Shown here: in pieces, positions 26,501 through 37,598 of the stretch | How positions within the stretch are numbered: position 1 is the first letter of the stretch | Layout of the letters: the number at the start of each line of letters is the position of its first letter | Source: Halichondria panicea | Lineage: Eukaryota > Porifera > Demospongiae > Suberitida > Halichondriidae | Direction: 5' to 3' | Assembly: GCF_963675165.1 (NCBI RefSeq) | Contig: NC_087393.1 | Coordinates: 2,299,502-2,363,501, forward strand | DNA length: 64,000 bases | Notes under the pieces: model-generated | Told to the model about the DNA's origin: nothing | Databases searched by the model: none | What the model saw: the letters and a program-made list of their open reading frames with translations, nothing else | Made by a program: the position numbers and the translations under genes

Positions 26501-29197
26501 ACCATTGAAGCTCCTTGAGCATCTGTAGGAGTCGACTCTTGTTGCTCAACTAGCTCTTTGACGGCAGCAAAATCTGGCATAGTTCTGCTCTTTTTGCAGT
26601 CTGCATTGTGGATTGAATTGTTGCTAGGGGAGGGAGGTCCTTTTATAGTGCTGCGGTCATGTGGTATACCATACCTATTCGGAGGATATGCACCAATGTA
26701 TATCCTCCGTATATCTGCTACCATGGTTACATACCCCTCGGCATGTGCCAAACGAACGACCGGTGTATCGAGATGATAGAGTTCCAGATTAGCGAGAGTC
26801 TATACTGTATTGTACTCAATTATGTGTGTGCACTTGATGATATTTCCTTTTCTGCTTAATTCAGTTGTGCTCCCTGTGTCTCCCGTGGTTTCCTTGGTGA
26901 TTTGTTTTCTGCTGATAATTCATATGGTCGTCTCCGTCTAGTACGTTTTCTACTCTATTTATAACTAAATGCACATGCATATGGTCACAATCATGCAGTA
27001 AGAGTCTCCGAGCTTCAGCAAGGGGTAACACCGTGGTATCAAAGGGATTTTCCTCATTTCGATTGGTCAGTTTTTGGAATTCATATTTACTGACTAACTT
27101 AGTTGTTCATTTCAGGCTGCTTCTCTAAGATATGCTGGCTATCAAATTGCTTTTTGCTTCGCTGCATTTGTGTCGTACACTCTTGTCTTGTGGATCCTGG
27201 GTCTGATTGCAATCTTTTTATTTTTTGGCTTCAAATACATGGCAGATTATGCTTTCTACGCCTTAGCCTCAATCCTGTAAGTGGATTGAAACTGACATTG
27301 GAGCGTATACAATGTTTTTTTGTCATTAGGATTCCACTCGCCTGGATTGGATTTGTTCTTGCTGCTCAAGTCATCGCTTGCAAGACAATGTTTTTGAAGC
27401 GTGGTGGAGGACGGTTCATCATCATTTCCAACCAGTGAGTATAATTATAGTCACACAGGTACAGGTAGCACCCCTATAATATATACAGTTGCCGTTTTGA
27501 ATTCGAGTTTAGTGGACTTTTTCTAGTGTTGTGTGCATGGCTCACATATAATAATAATCAAAGTGTGGTGTGTCCTTTTCCAGGTACGTATATATATATA
27601 GGTATAGCTATTAGTCTAGAGTACAATTCAACAATAATTTTATCATGCAGGAAAATATTTCAATGGTTTATGTTCGTCCTGTTCATCTACAACACTATCA
27701 TTGGACTGGCCGCAGCCTTGTTTCGTGTACTCGTCTCTGCCACGATGGGATTGTTGCTGATGTTAAGGCTGGATAGAGTCATCCTTATGAAGGGGTTCGA
27801 GCCCTTTGACATAGGTACAACATACATACATGCTATATTGCTTGGCTCGCAAATGTTGGGTTAATCCCATGCAATTCCAAGTATATAGTACCTACGAAAT
27901 AGAACAATGTAGGTAAGTCGGCAAAATGATATTGCCTTGGAAAAGGTCTGGTTATGGGAAAGAAACATACATTGAGATTTCGGAATCCTGTTGACTTGTA
28001 GTTTTTAGTAGCCAGGCCCACATTATTTATGACTACGTACCCACTTCTTTTCATAGGGCACAATACTTACATTGGCTTTCTCCATGTGGACCTTGCATAC
28101 AACAACGCCGTGGTGCATGTATTTGTCCGCCTCATGGCAGATCTGACCACTGGCACTACGTCTAGACGATCTCCGTTTATTCCCACGCCCCCTGAAGTAA
28201 CTTACGATAGGGATCTTGCCTATGGCGTACAAGGTAGGTGATTTCTGTCAGTATATAAGTTGGGATTAATGTAAAGCTGTTACATAGAAAACAGCACTCT
28301 TTCTCGTGAGTTGAAAAAAAGAAAGACGTATGGTGTGTTCGAAACTCAAGGTGTATTTCTACGCTGTGTGTTTTTAGAAATTCGTCTGCTGTATAATACT
28401 AAAAATCAACGGTATTTTATATCTGCCATCCAAGGCGCCCACTTCAAATCGTTACTATGGACCTTAAGTATTCACTAGGCCCACTTGTTGTCCACCCCTA
28501 TGCGGTTGTAATACTTAGTCTATTAATTTGTTTGTTTATTGATTTATCTGTCTGTCGGTCTGTGCACCAAGCTCTTTTGGCATAATTGTTAGAACTACTG
28601 TGCTTCATCATTTTCGAGCACGTTGTGAAGTTTCACTCTAGATCTATCATATTTGGAATTCTACTTGAAGCTTCACATTGTGTTTTTAGAACTTGCAATG
28701 AGAGGAGAATTGTTCCTCAATATTGGTCAAACATATACATGCCAAAATCAACCACTTACTTAATTACGTATCTTCATACAACCCAAATACCTAGAATGTT
28801 TTGCGAGCATCAAACATATGTGAACTTTCATCAATTCACATAAATAAATCACAAAACCTTAATTAGTACTGCACATCGTCCTTGCCAGAACGCAATATAT
28901 AGATCGCAAAGGGACAATTTTCGCAATGGTTTTTCACCCACAAAATATTCTATAGTAATACGGTACGCAATTCGCTCACGCTCGTATATAAAGGTTGCCA
29001 GTGGCTGCCATATACATGTACAAGTATGCTTTTCTCCTGTTTCTATAGATACATCTGAGAGGCCATCTAAAGTCAGATATCATAGAATCAGGAATCGCTG
29101 GCTGGTGGCTTACACACTCTTGCGTAATCCAAGCCTTCAACCTCTCACAGCCAGTCAGCTGCAAGACAAAGACAAAGACAAAGACACTGCACAGTAA
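20279..29197 (+). CDS. STRA6-like multipass membrane receptor (retinol/RBP receptor family)
   Basis: Nineteen exons: 20279-20292, 20740-20815, 20991-21076, 21300-21448, 21775-21895, 22513-22579, 22964-23020, 23106-23228, 23359-23429, 23580-23632, 23814-23875, 25222-25378, 26865-26940, 26999-27035, 27116-27276, 27330-27434, 27651-27814, 28057-28233, 29049-29197. Together they give 634 codons plus stop with no phase conflict, close to the length of vertebrate STRA6. The C-terminal end RNRWLVAYTLLRNPSLQ matches the family hallmark, as do the segment after GFEPFDIGHNTYIGFLHVDL and the block CRKLGFG. Several hydrophobic membrane segments are evident. Vertebrate STRA6 moves retinol from RBP into cells; whether this one does is unknown. 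The first exon (MEAA) and exons 6-7 are the least certain. Confidence 0.85.
22666..22920. mobile_element. MITE with TACCGTATAGCGGGTAT ends in STRA6-like intron
   Basis: Perfect ends TACCGTATAGCGGGTAT and its complement. The inner arms carry TTTCGAGGGTATAAAT and related CG-containing words (CGCGAAAATTTAT). It belongs to the same family as 8279-8480. It lies in the intron between exons 22513-22579 and 22964-23020. Confidence 0.82.
23443..23525. repeat. (GT)n microsatellite
   Basis: An uninterrupted run of about 40 GT units inside a STRA6-like intron, just after a GTAAGT donor. The Cys-Val open frames over it are artefacts of the repeat. Confidence 0.97.
24263..24759. mobile_element. 497-bp foldback element with TGTTCC target duplication
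   Basis: Two long arms (about 24263-24490 and 24530-24759) are inverted copies. The ends are TACAGTGGCCGAGAATGGTC and the complement of TACGGTGGCCGAGAAAGGTC. TGTTCC flanks both sides (24257-24262 and 24760-24765). The arms are unusually rich in CG and GCGC for this AT-rich locus. No protein is encoded. It sits in the 1.35-kb intron between exons 23814-23875 and 25222-25378. Confidence 0.85.
24837..25133. repeat. Tandem repeat, about 112 bp, 2.6 copies
   Basis: Copies start near 24837, 24954 and 25066. Shared words include ATATGGCCCGTGAGACTAGC and CAACTAGTTACATGTAACAG. The second and third copies are almost identical, the first is more diverged, and the last is cut short after CCTTCAACGTATA. 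In the same intron as the foldback element. Confidence 0.85.
25510..25910. mobile_element. Diverged MITE in STRA6-like intron
   Basis: The left end GGTATATTTTGAAGGTATAA and the right end (complement of AAGGTATACTTCGAGGGTAC) are imperfect inverted repeats of the TTTCGAGGGTATAAA family. About 400 bases, without coding content. Confidence 0.5.
25911..26864. other. Rest of STRA6-like intron
   Basis: No exon needed by the model here. A minus-strand open frame at 26428-26751 begins MAHAEGYVTMVADIRR. It has no domain I recognise and no splice context, so I treat it as unproven. A hairpin GGAGGATATGCACC...GGTATATCCTCCG-like palindrome lies at 26680-26710. Confidence 0.3.
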
Positions 29198-30648
29198 TAA
29201 ACACTCTATTTTGTATCATTCTGCGTAGCTATGTATATAGTCCTCGACCCCTTTAGTGGAGCTAAGTTAATTTTCTTTTCTCCTGAATATGAGTTTTTCA
29301 CCTTGTTATCTGTTTTATGAATGTATTGGTAACGAAAGTTTTAGTTGTTACCACGTACCTGCATGTAATATCCATCTCATAATACCTTAGTAACATACTG
29401 ACTGGATTCCTTAGTCTGCTACCAATTGCTCGATATAATTCTCAATCTAATTCTATATATACAACATTCTTACTTGCACTACAGGTGCTATTAAAGTAAT
29501 AGTGTAGTATGGTTTAAGAGCTAGTGTAATATGAGATTAATAGCACGATTAACACAATATGGCACGAGGCCTATAGTGCTATTATTTTACGTACCTTGCC
29601 AGTGCTTGTGGTGAGTACTATTAATCCCTTGTTGCAAATAAAATAAAGATATATAGGGCAAATTAATCCCCTGTGCAATTACCGTATATTTCGAGGGTTT
29701 TCGTGGAAAGACCGTTGGAAATGTTTCCGCAAATTTAACTTCGCTGATTTAAATCCCACTTTTCATGGGCTAACTAGAGCTACATCAACATTATTTAGAA
29801 TAAACCTTTGAAGTGGCCATTACTAAAATATGATTCTTCTGTCCATCTAAAAAACCTACCCACAGGTTTCTATTTAGTGTTGATTACATTATCTCCAGTC
29901 ACAGTGCTTTAAATAACGTAATGCACAATACATGAGACATTGATATGGATTCAAATGTAGCCAAGAAAAAAAGTTACGCTGTACACGTCATGGCAGGCTG
30001 TACGCGACATGGTAGGCTGTACACAACGTTCGAGATAAGATAAAGTGACAGCACTAAATCTTTTGGAACACACCTAGCTAAGATAAATTGTTTTAATACG
30101 GTGCACTATGATGGGTTCTCTGTTACAATAACACACTTGACGTTAACCTCAAGTTCATCCTCGGCTCACACATTAAAACACTTAATTAACAAGAGAATTT
30201 GAAGAGTGTCAAACTACCAATAGCTCTATACGTAAACACTGTGCACAAAGTAACACTCGCACGTGGATGAAGTATCGTAAAATTACTAGTAATCAGCTAG
30301 TAAATGCAACAGCGAACAATGACATCATGAAATTCTGTGCATGTGCATGACGTATAACGGATGCGGAAACGTCATCAATTGCGATTTGCTCGCATGCAAA
30401 ATAGTCTAGGAAAGTGCTGAGTTAGCATGATTGGATTGCATCCGGATTTTGCGTGAGTGTGCGTATATATGTGGGTACGAGTGTATGCATGTGTATGAGT
30501 TTGAAGGTATTCCTCAGACAAGCAATTGTTAGGATATCACGTTACTTTATGCGCATGCAGTTTTCGTATAGGGGTATGGTTAATCTTGGCTGGGTGCATG
30601 TGTTCAGAAAACTGTAAACCCTTACCTATTATTTATTCGATATTTATT
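29198..30648. other. Intergenic after the STRA6-like gene
   Basis: No gene seen. An AATAAA overlaps the stop region of the STRA6-like gene (29196-29201) and could be its poly(A) signal. A fragment of the TTTCGAGGG MITE family begins at 29683 (TACCGTATATTTCGAGGG) with no clear right end. Confidence 0.4.
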
Positions 30649-30908
30649 GGGTGCCGTTTGTGTCAAAACTGCATGTTTAATGTATGTGAAAATCCACTCG
30701 CTGTATTCGGTCTCCCAATTTTAATAAATCAGGCTCACAAATTAATAATAAATATAGCATTATGGGTGTGGCATTAATAAGCATGAGCCTGAATTTAGTA
30801 AAGCGGGAGGCCGATTTACTAAAGCGTGAGCCTGATTTAGTAAATCGGGATACAGTGAAGTGGATTTTGATGTATATTGAACAGGCAGTTTTGACACAAA
30901 CGGCACCC
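30649..30908. mobile_element. Foldback/MITE element with GGGTGCCGTTTGTGTCAAAA ends
   Basis: The left arm 30649-30672 and right arm 30885-30908 are perfect reverse complements. The inner part repeats TTTAGTAAAGCG-like words three times in tandem (30795-30860). An open frame that starts inside it and runs to 31307 carries no recognised domain. Confidence 0.78.
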
Positions 30909-32222
30909 CATAGTTATTTAGTCGTGAACGTGTGCCCTGCATTAGCTGTGTTCATCAGAGAGCGCACAAAGTTGCTAAAATCGAGGCATGTATATAATTT
31001 CTCGCTCGTGTTTTGGCGCCCCCCCTCACCCAAACATGTATGGGGGATCTTAAAACCGGCGTTCAAAGGGGCCTGTGCCCCTCGCCTTAAGGTTTCAGCA
31101 CCCCGAGATGTCATTGTGAGGGTGTACGCTGATATAGGTGTCGTACTGCAGTTCCAAGAGTACGCCGAAAACATTAAGAATCTCATACACATTCTGGCCA
31201 TTATGGAGGGATTTCACTGGGTGTGGCTGGATTGGGTTACCAATGGGGGAAAAAGGGGGCAAAATGTTACAGAAATCTGTATATTATACGTGAATCGGGT
31301 GAGGTAGCAGAGATTGAAATTTTAATGAGAATCATTCGGCAGATAAAGGTTAACTGAGTTAGGGGTTTTGAATACCGACATATTTTCACAGGTAGATTTG
31401 TTTGCGTTTTCACTGTTTAGCTGGTATTAAATTCTGCTAAATCCTGCTCAAGTTGTGAAACTTCATAGCGTTCTATGTACTCGCAAGTGGTTTTAATGAG
31501 AGGATTCATTGCATTTTCCAATTATCTGCGAGTACAAATGTTTGCGATTTTACTCTCATTCGCAGAAATAGCAGAAATTAATACTCGCGAAAATATGTAA
31601 GATAATCCGACATTGTGTATATAGTATGGCTTCTTAGCTGTATAAGTCATTCCTGGGAGTGTATGATTAGTCGCTTCTGCACATCACTAATTGACCACTA
31701 ATTGATATTGACTGTGGCTCATGCCTATAGCAACTACACTTCCTCAGGTTTACTATACATCCAGCTAATAAACTTACTAAACATGATTTTTTAACATATA
31801 CATCCTCGATCAAGCATGCATGTTGTATAAGCGGGTAATTTTCGTTGATGCAAATGTTAGTATGAAACATTCGTGTCCCTCGTACGGATTACCATAGATA
31901 CACGAGTATCTATGCTCATACGTGCAATTAGATAGAATGCAATTAGCCTCTGATTGAACTCGGCAATAACGTTGTATGTGGGAGGATAATTAGTGTTTAA
32001 TCAGAGACTAATTGCTGACTACACCATACCTGACGTACCTCCTCTGCATGGTGGAGTACAACCTAGTGTGGTAGAATAATTTCGCAGTTTTACTTTTCGG
32101 ATGATGCTCTACTATACGAAAACTCTGAAAGAACCTGCTATACGGTATACAATTCATGGGTTTTTTAGCATGATTCTCTGCTAAACACACTCTAGTGAAT
32201 CACACAATGCACATGGTCACAT
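30909..32222. other. Intergenic, no gene recognised
   Basis: A plus-strand open frame continues to 31307 (VWGILKPAF, VRVYADIGVVLQ) but I cannot link it to a family. A short palindrome at 31939-32013 has arms GCAATTAGCCTCTGATTGAA and its imperfect complement. The TATACGGTATAC at 32138 is probably another MITE remnant. Confidence 0.35.
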
Positions 32223-32490
32223 GCACCCAGTTCGGAAACCTTTTCCCAGTGGCTTACTGGAATACCGGAAGAACCTAATCACTGCAGTACTGGTTTAGGT
32301 TCTCAATAGCCTCGATTCCAGGCCGCTCTCAATTGAGAAAGGGCTGCATGGGATCGAGGCTAAGTTCTGCATGTAGACCAGCCCCTCCCCTTACTTAAAA
32401 GAAGACTTTTAAGCAACCACATGTAGATATAACCATCAAGGTGCCTTTCTTTCACTGCACTCATTGTCGGTTTTACCTGTGACTATTTCT

Positions 32491-33221
32491 ATGGAGGCTG
32501 TAAGAACTGAATGTGCCCCTTTCTCCACTTCAACAACTACAATATTGCTGTCGCTGTACCGAAAGGGTATGACAGGTTGGGGCAAAAAAGCAACCATTCC
32601 TGGAAATGGCAAAGGACCGTACAGGCCTCAACGAGAAGCAGATAAGGGTACATTTATTTTTACTATATCATGTACTATGCAGATCTATAGGACTGGTAGA
32701 TTTATTACCATTTTTTCACTGAGTGAAGTACGTAGTATTTTTGATGAATTGATTCATGGATGTTGAACAGAACTGGATACGCCGAGAAAACATGAAAATT
32801 AAGCATGGTGGCATTGATGCGGATGAATCTGGTCCCTCTGATCAGTACAACATTCCGAAGAAGTCAAGCGGGCCATGGCACCAATTTCTAAAAGAGTACG
32901 GAAAATCTGAAGGTATATATATATTAGCGTCATGCATACATGGTCTAGACATATATACATGCATGTATACGACATCCACATACAAACACATGCATTGTCA
33001 AGATACTCTATTGTTCTGCATGCATGCACACAGGTGGAAAGAGTGCCATTGCAACCGCTGGAAATCCAGGTGTTTTTAACAAGGAAGCCAGTGAAGCTTA
33101 TAATAACTTGTCTAGCGATGAGAAACAAGCTCTGAGAGAACGTTCTGAAACGAATGAGCGACTCTCCCATAAAGGTGTCCTAAAAGAAGCTGAGAAACGT
33201 TTTGGGAAGATTCAGAAGCTG
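32491..33221 (+). pseudogene. HMG-box-like DNA-binding protein fragment
   Basis: Three open exon-like blocks: 32491-32647, 32768-32912 and 33034-33221. The last two join in phase (donor GTATAT, acceptor CACAG) and read SSGPWHQFLKEYGKSE and then FNKEASEAYNNLSSDEKQAL. That spacing of Trp, acidic/basic runs and the LSxDEK motif resembles an HMG box. The first block does not join the second in frame, so the gene is incomplete or mis-modelled. The inverted repeats around it suggest it was carried by a transposon. Confidence 0.4.
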
Positions 33222-33519
33222 GTATGTTAATTATATATACGTGTATATACGCATACAGCACATTATAATTATATTTGAACCACGCAGAGCACCTAATTAT
33301 AAAACCATACCGTATATAGCGGGTAATTTGGGGAGCCTATATAATTATATTGTTTGGCAATTGAAATATTATTGCCGATTCTTAATTTGACGATCATGAG
33401 ATCATTATAACTTTGTGCGATAAAATTATACTGGGACTGCGTATCTAGGCAATTTTTAATTTTGTCGACCCTCACTTTGATCAATACACCGTCCCTCGAT
33501 AGTTACTGGCTTGTACATT

Positions 33520-33921
33520 TCATCCTGTAAAAGTAACCAGGCTCAACATAACAATTAAATCAATCCTTACCTCCCAGATTTCAGCACAGTGAAAAATGTT
33601 GCGCATCAAATGAGAATCTCCGAGACAAGCCTCACAATAGTATATTGTAGGCCCACAATCAACACATCTGTACTGTGCACAGTTAGCGCACACACTGCAA
33701 GACTGGCCAGGTGGAGGAATAGAACTTTCAACAGCAGCCTTTAAGAGACGCTCTCTAATTTTCCCCCACGATTCAGCATTAGCAATTTGTTTTATCTCAT
33801 GCAAACTTCGTGCACCCTGGTTCTCCACGTCTTCATTCTGATCAAGAGTGCTGGTGTCAATCAGGATGGAATTGGCTTCATGATCAGTGCTTGTTTTCAC
33901 TGTTGTTTCCGGCAGTCTCAT
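33520..33921 (-). pseudogene. CxC zinc-cluster fragment, KDZ-transposase-associated type
   Basis: The open frame contains SCSVCANCAQYRCVDC, then YYCEACLGDSH, then FHCAEIWEV. Ordered CxxC pairs followed by Cys-x-x-Cys-His and His...W match the CxC clusters that precede KDZ transposase domains. No transposase core follows, and the frame ends in the flanking repeat. Another zinc-ribbon family is possible. Confidence 0.45.
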
Positions 33922-34289
33922 GATTGGCCTTCGGCAGACCCCTGGGAGTAACAGACCTTCTCACAGCTGAACCTGTTTGCCTTTGAGTTATTTGCAGTTT
34001 TGGAAGTTTTATCTTCATTCTCCAAGCCATGATGACCAACTCAGCCTAGTTCAGATATCTGGATCCTGTCACCTGTCACCTGTAGCTGTAGGGTGGTGGT
34101 AGGGCTAGCTCAGCCGATTTTTCTCTAATGAAACGCTATGTAGAAACCTAAACCCAGTACCGCAGTGATTAGGTTCTTCCGGTATTCCAGCAAGCCACTG
34201 GGAAAAGGTTTCCGAACTGGGTGCTTTATCAGTGTTATGTAGCTTTGGAATTTCCACCGAGGCATCAGCACCTGTGGTGATTTTTATTG

Positions 34290-34977
34290 TTTGATATGAA
34301 TGCTTCTTCAGAAATACGTATTATTGACCATTTAGGTTAGATTTTGCACCTGCATATGACTGCCATGTTCGTCATGTCAAGAATAGTGACCACTCTGTTG
34401 ACGTACGTGATTAGATGGGCGTGCCCGTCCCAGGCCATAAAAATGGGGGGACGGGTTTCAGCCCTATCTATATCTAGCATTTGTTCTGCTGTTCCCGTAC
34501 TAACTATGAATATAGTTAATATTAGCCGCGCCTCTAACCACAGAGCTCAGCTTGCTGCAGAGAAGAGGAGGGGCTGGGAAGCCAAGGAATGCATTACGTA
34601 AGAACTGTACAATCTGATTGGTGCTGAAATATAATATATTACGTAAGCAGTCTGCAATCTGATTGGTGCTGCATGATTTTCTGCAGCAGAACGAATGCTA
34701 GATAGGGCTGAAACCCGTCCCCCCATTTTATGGCTGGGGACGGGCACGCCCATCTAGTACGTGATGCCACCATTAAAAGGAACATTAACCTCATCCACGC
34801 TGCAGGCCAGGGTTGTGGCATCCTCCAAACTGAGAGTGCTTCTCTTCATTCGTTTAACATACTCCACTTGACGCCTAACTCTGGCACTCTGGGCATATAT
34901 AAACACGATTCACAGTGATGTGTTACTATAGCATGCAAAACATTGTCGTGGATTTGAACTTTGTCCTCCACTGTTAG
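34290..34977 (-). pseudogene. Third, dispersed fragment of the modular gene, split by a MITE
   Basis: Apart from 34412-34756, this matches 13790-14150 of copy A: the exon with RMKR (13843-14027), its flanking introns and part of the 44-nt exon 14105-14148. The exon frame stays open outside the insertion. No neighbouring exons follow on either side; the right edge runs into a LINE tail. It is more diverged from A and B than they are from each other. Confidence 0.85.
34412..34756. mobile_element. 345-bp MITE with 9-bp target duplication
   Basis: The perfect terminal repeats are TAGATGGGCGTGCCCGTCCC and its complement. GTACGTGAT flanks both sides (34403-34411 and 34757-34765), and copies A and B carry the single, uninterrupted GTACGTGAT at the same place. 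The arms extend about 80 bases. A 9-bp duplication suggests a Mutator-like origin; read as 8 bp it would fit hAT. Confidence 0.93.
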
Positions 34978-34984
34978 AGATAAT

Positions 34985-36105
34985 TATTATTTTTTTTTAT
35001 TTTTTTATTAAACAAATTTATGCATACAGCAAAGGTAACAGAAAATAGCAGAATAGAAGCTAATCCAAATCAGTTACCTACCTACATACACAAAAACAGT
35101 ACACAACAATCTAAATTACACTTCATTAATTTACAGTAAATGATTTTTAAAGGATGCAAGTGAAATACCGTCTGTAACAAAACCTAATTTATTCCAAGTT
35201 GTAATAGTATCTGTGAAGAAGGAAAATTTAAAGTTATTAGTTGCCGCGAATGGGACCGAAAGCTGTGTAGTGTTCAGATGTCTTAATTGGTAAAGCTGGG
35301 CTCTAATGGTGAACGGAGGATTGGGATAGGATATGTCCCCTGATATAATCTTGAAGAGTAGGCAGAGTCTGACTATGCTCCGACGCATAGCTAGCGTTTT
35401 TATGTTGCACATGGTTAGCAGTGTCTCATAATTCTCATCCCATTTCTTTGTGCACACTTTTAGGGCAAACTTCTGGGTATCCTCCAGTAACTTGATGTCC
35501 TTAGCCAAGTGGGGACTCCAGACAGCAGAGGCGTATTCTAGATAAGGTATAATTAGTGATTTGTATAATTTCGAGGTAGAGTCAGATTTCGAGTATTTGT
35601 AAAAGCTCCTGTGAAGCATGCCAATAAGTTTTCTCGATTTATTGCATGTAGAAGTAATATGCTTGGTCCAGGAGAAATCACTTGAGAAGTTGACGCCAAG
35701 GTATTTGAAGACATCTACCCTTGAGAGAGAAAAAGTGTCCTCAATAGTAAGAGGGGAGTTCGGAAGTGTGGGTGAGTGTTTCCTAGAGAAGGTCATGTAG
35801 CAATATTTTTGAACGTTTAACTTCAAGTGATTGTGAGATATCCAATAGCAGAGTGAGTTCACATCATCCTGGAGTTTTGAGTAGTCAGATTGTGAACTGA
35901 TTGACCTGTAGAGCGCGATGTCGTCAGCATACATTACTATGCTGCTCGATGACACACAGTTGGCGGCCTTATCAATATAGATTAAGAAGAGTAGAGGGCC
36001 AAGAATTGACCCCTGAGGGACTCCTGAAATCACAGGTAGGAGGCTTGATTCTACACCATCAAGAACAACCAGCTGGAGCCTTTACGTAACAAGAGCAGAG
36101 TGTAA
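34985..36105 (-). mobile_element. 5'-truncated non-LTR retrotransposon (LINE)
   Basis: On the minus strand, an open frame running from about 36089 to 35131 encodes the back half of a reverse transcriptase: SGVPQGSILGPLLFLIYI, then the catalytic YADDIAL, then KYLGV and the C-terminal IIPYLEYASAVW block. It resembles the CR1/L2/Jockey group. An A-rich tail (T-rich on the plus strand, 34985-35010) marks the 3' end. The endonuclease and the front of the reverse transcriptase are absent, typical of truncated insertion. Confidence 0.88.
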
Positions 36106-36116
36106 CAAGAGAGTCT

Positions 36117-37195
36117 AATATTTACGGTGGCCCTGAGCGCTACTCTAGTTGGTAGTTCGTACTTGATAGTTCAAACGTGTATAGTTGGTAGTTCGCAGTT
36201 GCTACTTGATAGTTCAAATGCGTAGTTGGTAGTTCGCAGTTGCTACTTGATAGTTCAAATGCGTAGTTGGTAGTTCGCAGTTGCTACTTGATAGTTCAAA
36301 TGCGTAGTTGGTAGTTCGCAGTTGCTACTTGATAGTTCAAATGCGTAGTTGGTAGTTCGCAGTTGCTACTTGATAGTTCAAACACGTAGTTGGCAGTGTT
36401 GGTAGTTGGCAGTTGGCAGTTGGCAGTTGGCAGTTGGTATAGTTGGGAGTTGGGAGTTGGGAGTTGATAGTTGGGAGTTGGGATTGGCAGTTGGTAGTTG
36501 GCAGTTCGTAACCTTTAAACTTTGCAACGATAATTAGCCTGCTTTTTATGATACTGGCACCGATATCTAGCTGGCCTAAGACGTCAATATTAATCTTATA
36601 TGTAGGTAAGCAGGGTGTCATACAGGATTTTGAAGTAGAGGGGGGAAATAAGAAAAGTAACCAGAAAATGTTGCTAAAAAAAGGTCAACTGTTATTTCAA
36701 TACCCTTATAGTATGTAAAATTGCCAGCTATGGACCCTCAGTCAGCAAAAAAGGGGGGGAAATTGGAGATAGGGGGGGATATCCCCCCTTTCCCCCCCTG
36801 TATGACACCCTGGGTAGGGAGATCATTTCAAGTCTAATCCTCTACCTATATTCCCAGATCCCAGCAGGGAGGGGGGAATTATAGAAACATGTTTTGCATG
36901 GCACTTTTAGATTCTATTGAGGCTATTTAAAGTTATGGCTAACAGATTAGAGGCAGTGCAAAGATCTACATGTATATACAACATTTGCTATCTGCAAAGT
37001 TTAAAGGTCACGAACTAGCTACTCTACCATACCAACTGCCAACTCCCAATTGCGAACTACCAACTACCAACTGAGAACCACCAACTGCCAACTGCCAACT
37101 GCCAACTGCAACTGCCAACTACCAACTGCCAACTGCCAACTGCCAACTACCAACTGGAGTAGCACTCAGGGCCACCGTAAATATTCAATATTCAG
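36117..37195. mobile_element. Foldback element with minisatellite arms
   Basis: The ends AATATTTACGGTGGCCCTGA and its complement bound about 1.08 kb. The left arm holds about five copies of a 41-bp unit (36180-36400) and then short TTGGCAG/TTGGGAG units. The right arm (37025-37160) is built from AACTGCC and AACTACC units, the complement of the left arm. The unrelated middle (36520-37020) carries no clear gene. It resembles foldback transposons with repeat-filled arms. Confidence 0.8.
36180..36510. repeat. 41-bp minisatellite and GTTGGCA-type satellite
   Basis: The unit starts GTTGGTAGTTCGCAGTTGCT and recurs every 41 bases, with CGTAG at 36221, 36262, 36303 and 36344. After 36400 it gives way to 7-bp units GTTGGCA and GTTGGGA. 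Confidence 0.93.
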
Positions 37196-37598
37196 GAGGT
37201 ACGACACGCGGTTAAGCTCACGTGGCTGGTAGATCTATGTCTTTTTTTTTGTAGGCCCCAGGTGGGGTAAAAATAATTATTAGAGAATGGCATGTACAGT
37301 GACAAGGGTACACGTAAAATAGTAGATTATTATTGTTAATATTAATTACTGTCCTGTGAGATGGGATTCTGCTGAGATCAGGTCGATCTCAATGGGTGTC
37401 CTGGCTGCATGTCCCACCGACGATCTTGCACCTCTAATTGCTTGGATGGCTGAGCGTATAGGAGGGAGAAGGTTAGGCGACATCTTAACCAGCATAGAGT
37501 TTTATTGTAGGTGATGTCCTATTTCTGGGCGAGTAGTGAGCTCAGGTGTTTGTAGAAGAGTGATGCTTCTACGCCCATGCCTCCTGTAACTGATAAAA

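Larger units (their letters stand above)
32223..34224. mobile_element. 2.0-kb element with about 80-bp terminal inverted repeats
   Basis: The ends 32223-32303 and 34144-34224 are inverted copies with only a few mismatches, starting GCACCCAGTTCGGAAACC. Inside are an HMG-box-like gene fragment on the plus strand and a CxC zinc-cluster fragment on the minus strand. I see no convincing target duplication. The convergent fragments suggest a decayed transposon, possibly of the KDZ type, whose transposase core is missing. Confidence 0.6.

Noticed and set aside
26428-26751. 107-codon minus-strand frame in a STRA6-like intron
   Set aside because: No domain, no splice partners, no repeat elsewhere in the window; chance is enough.
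30762-31307. 181-codon plus-strand frame
   Set aside because: It starts inside a foldback element, contains repeated words, and shows no recognisable domain.
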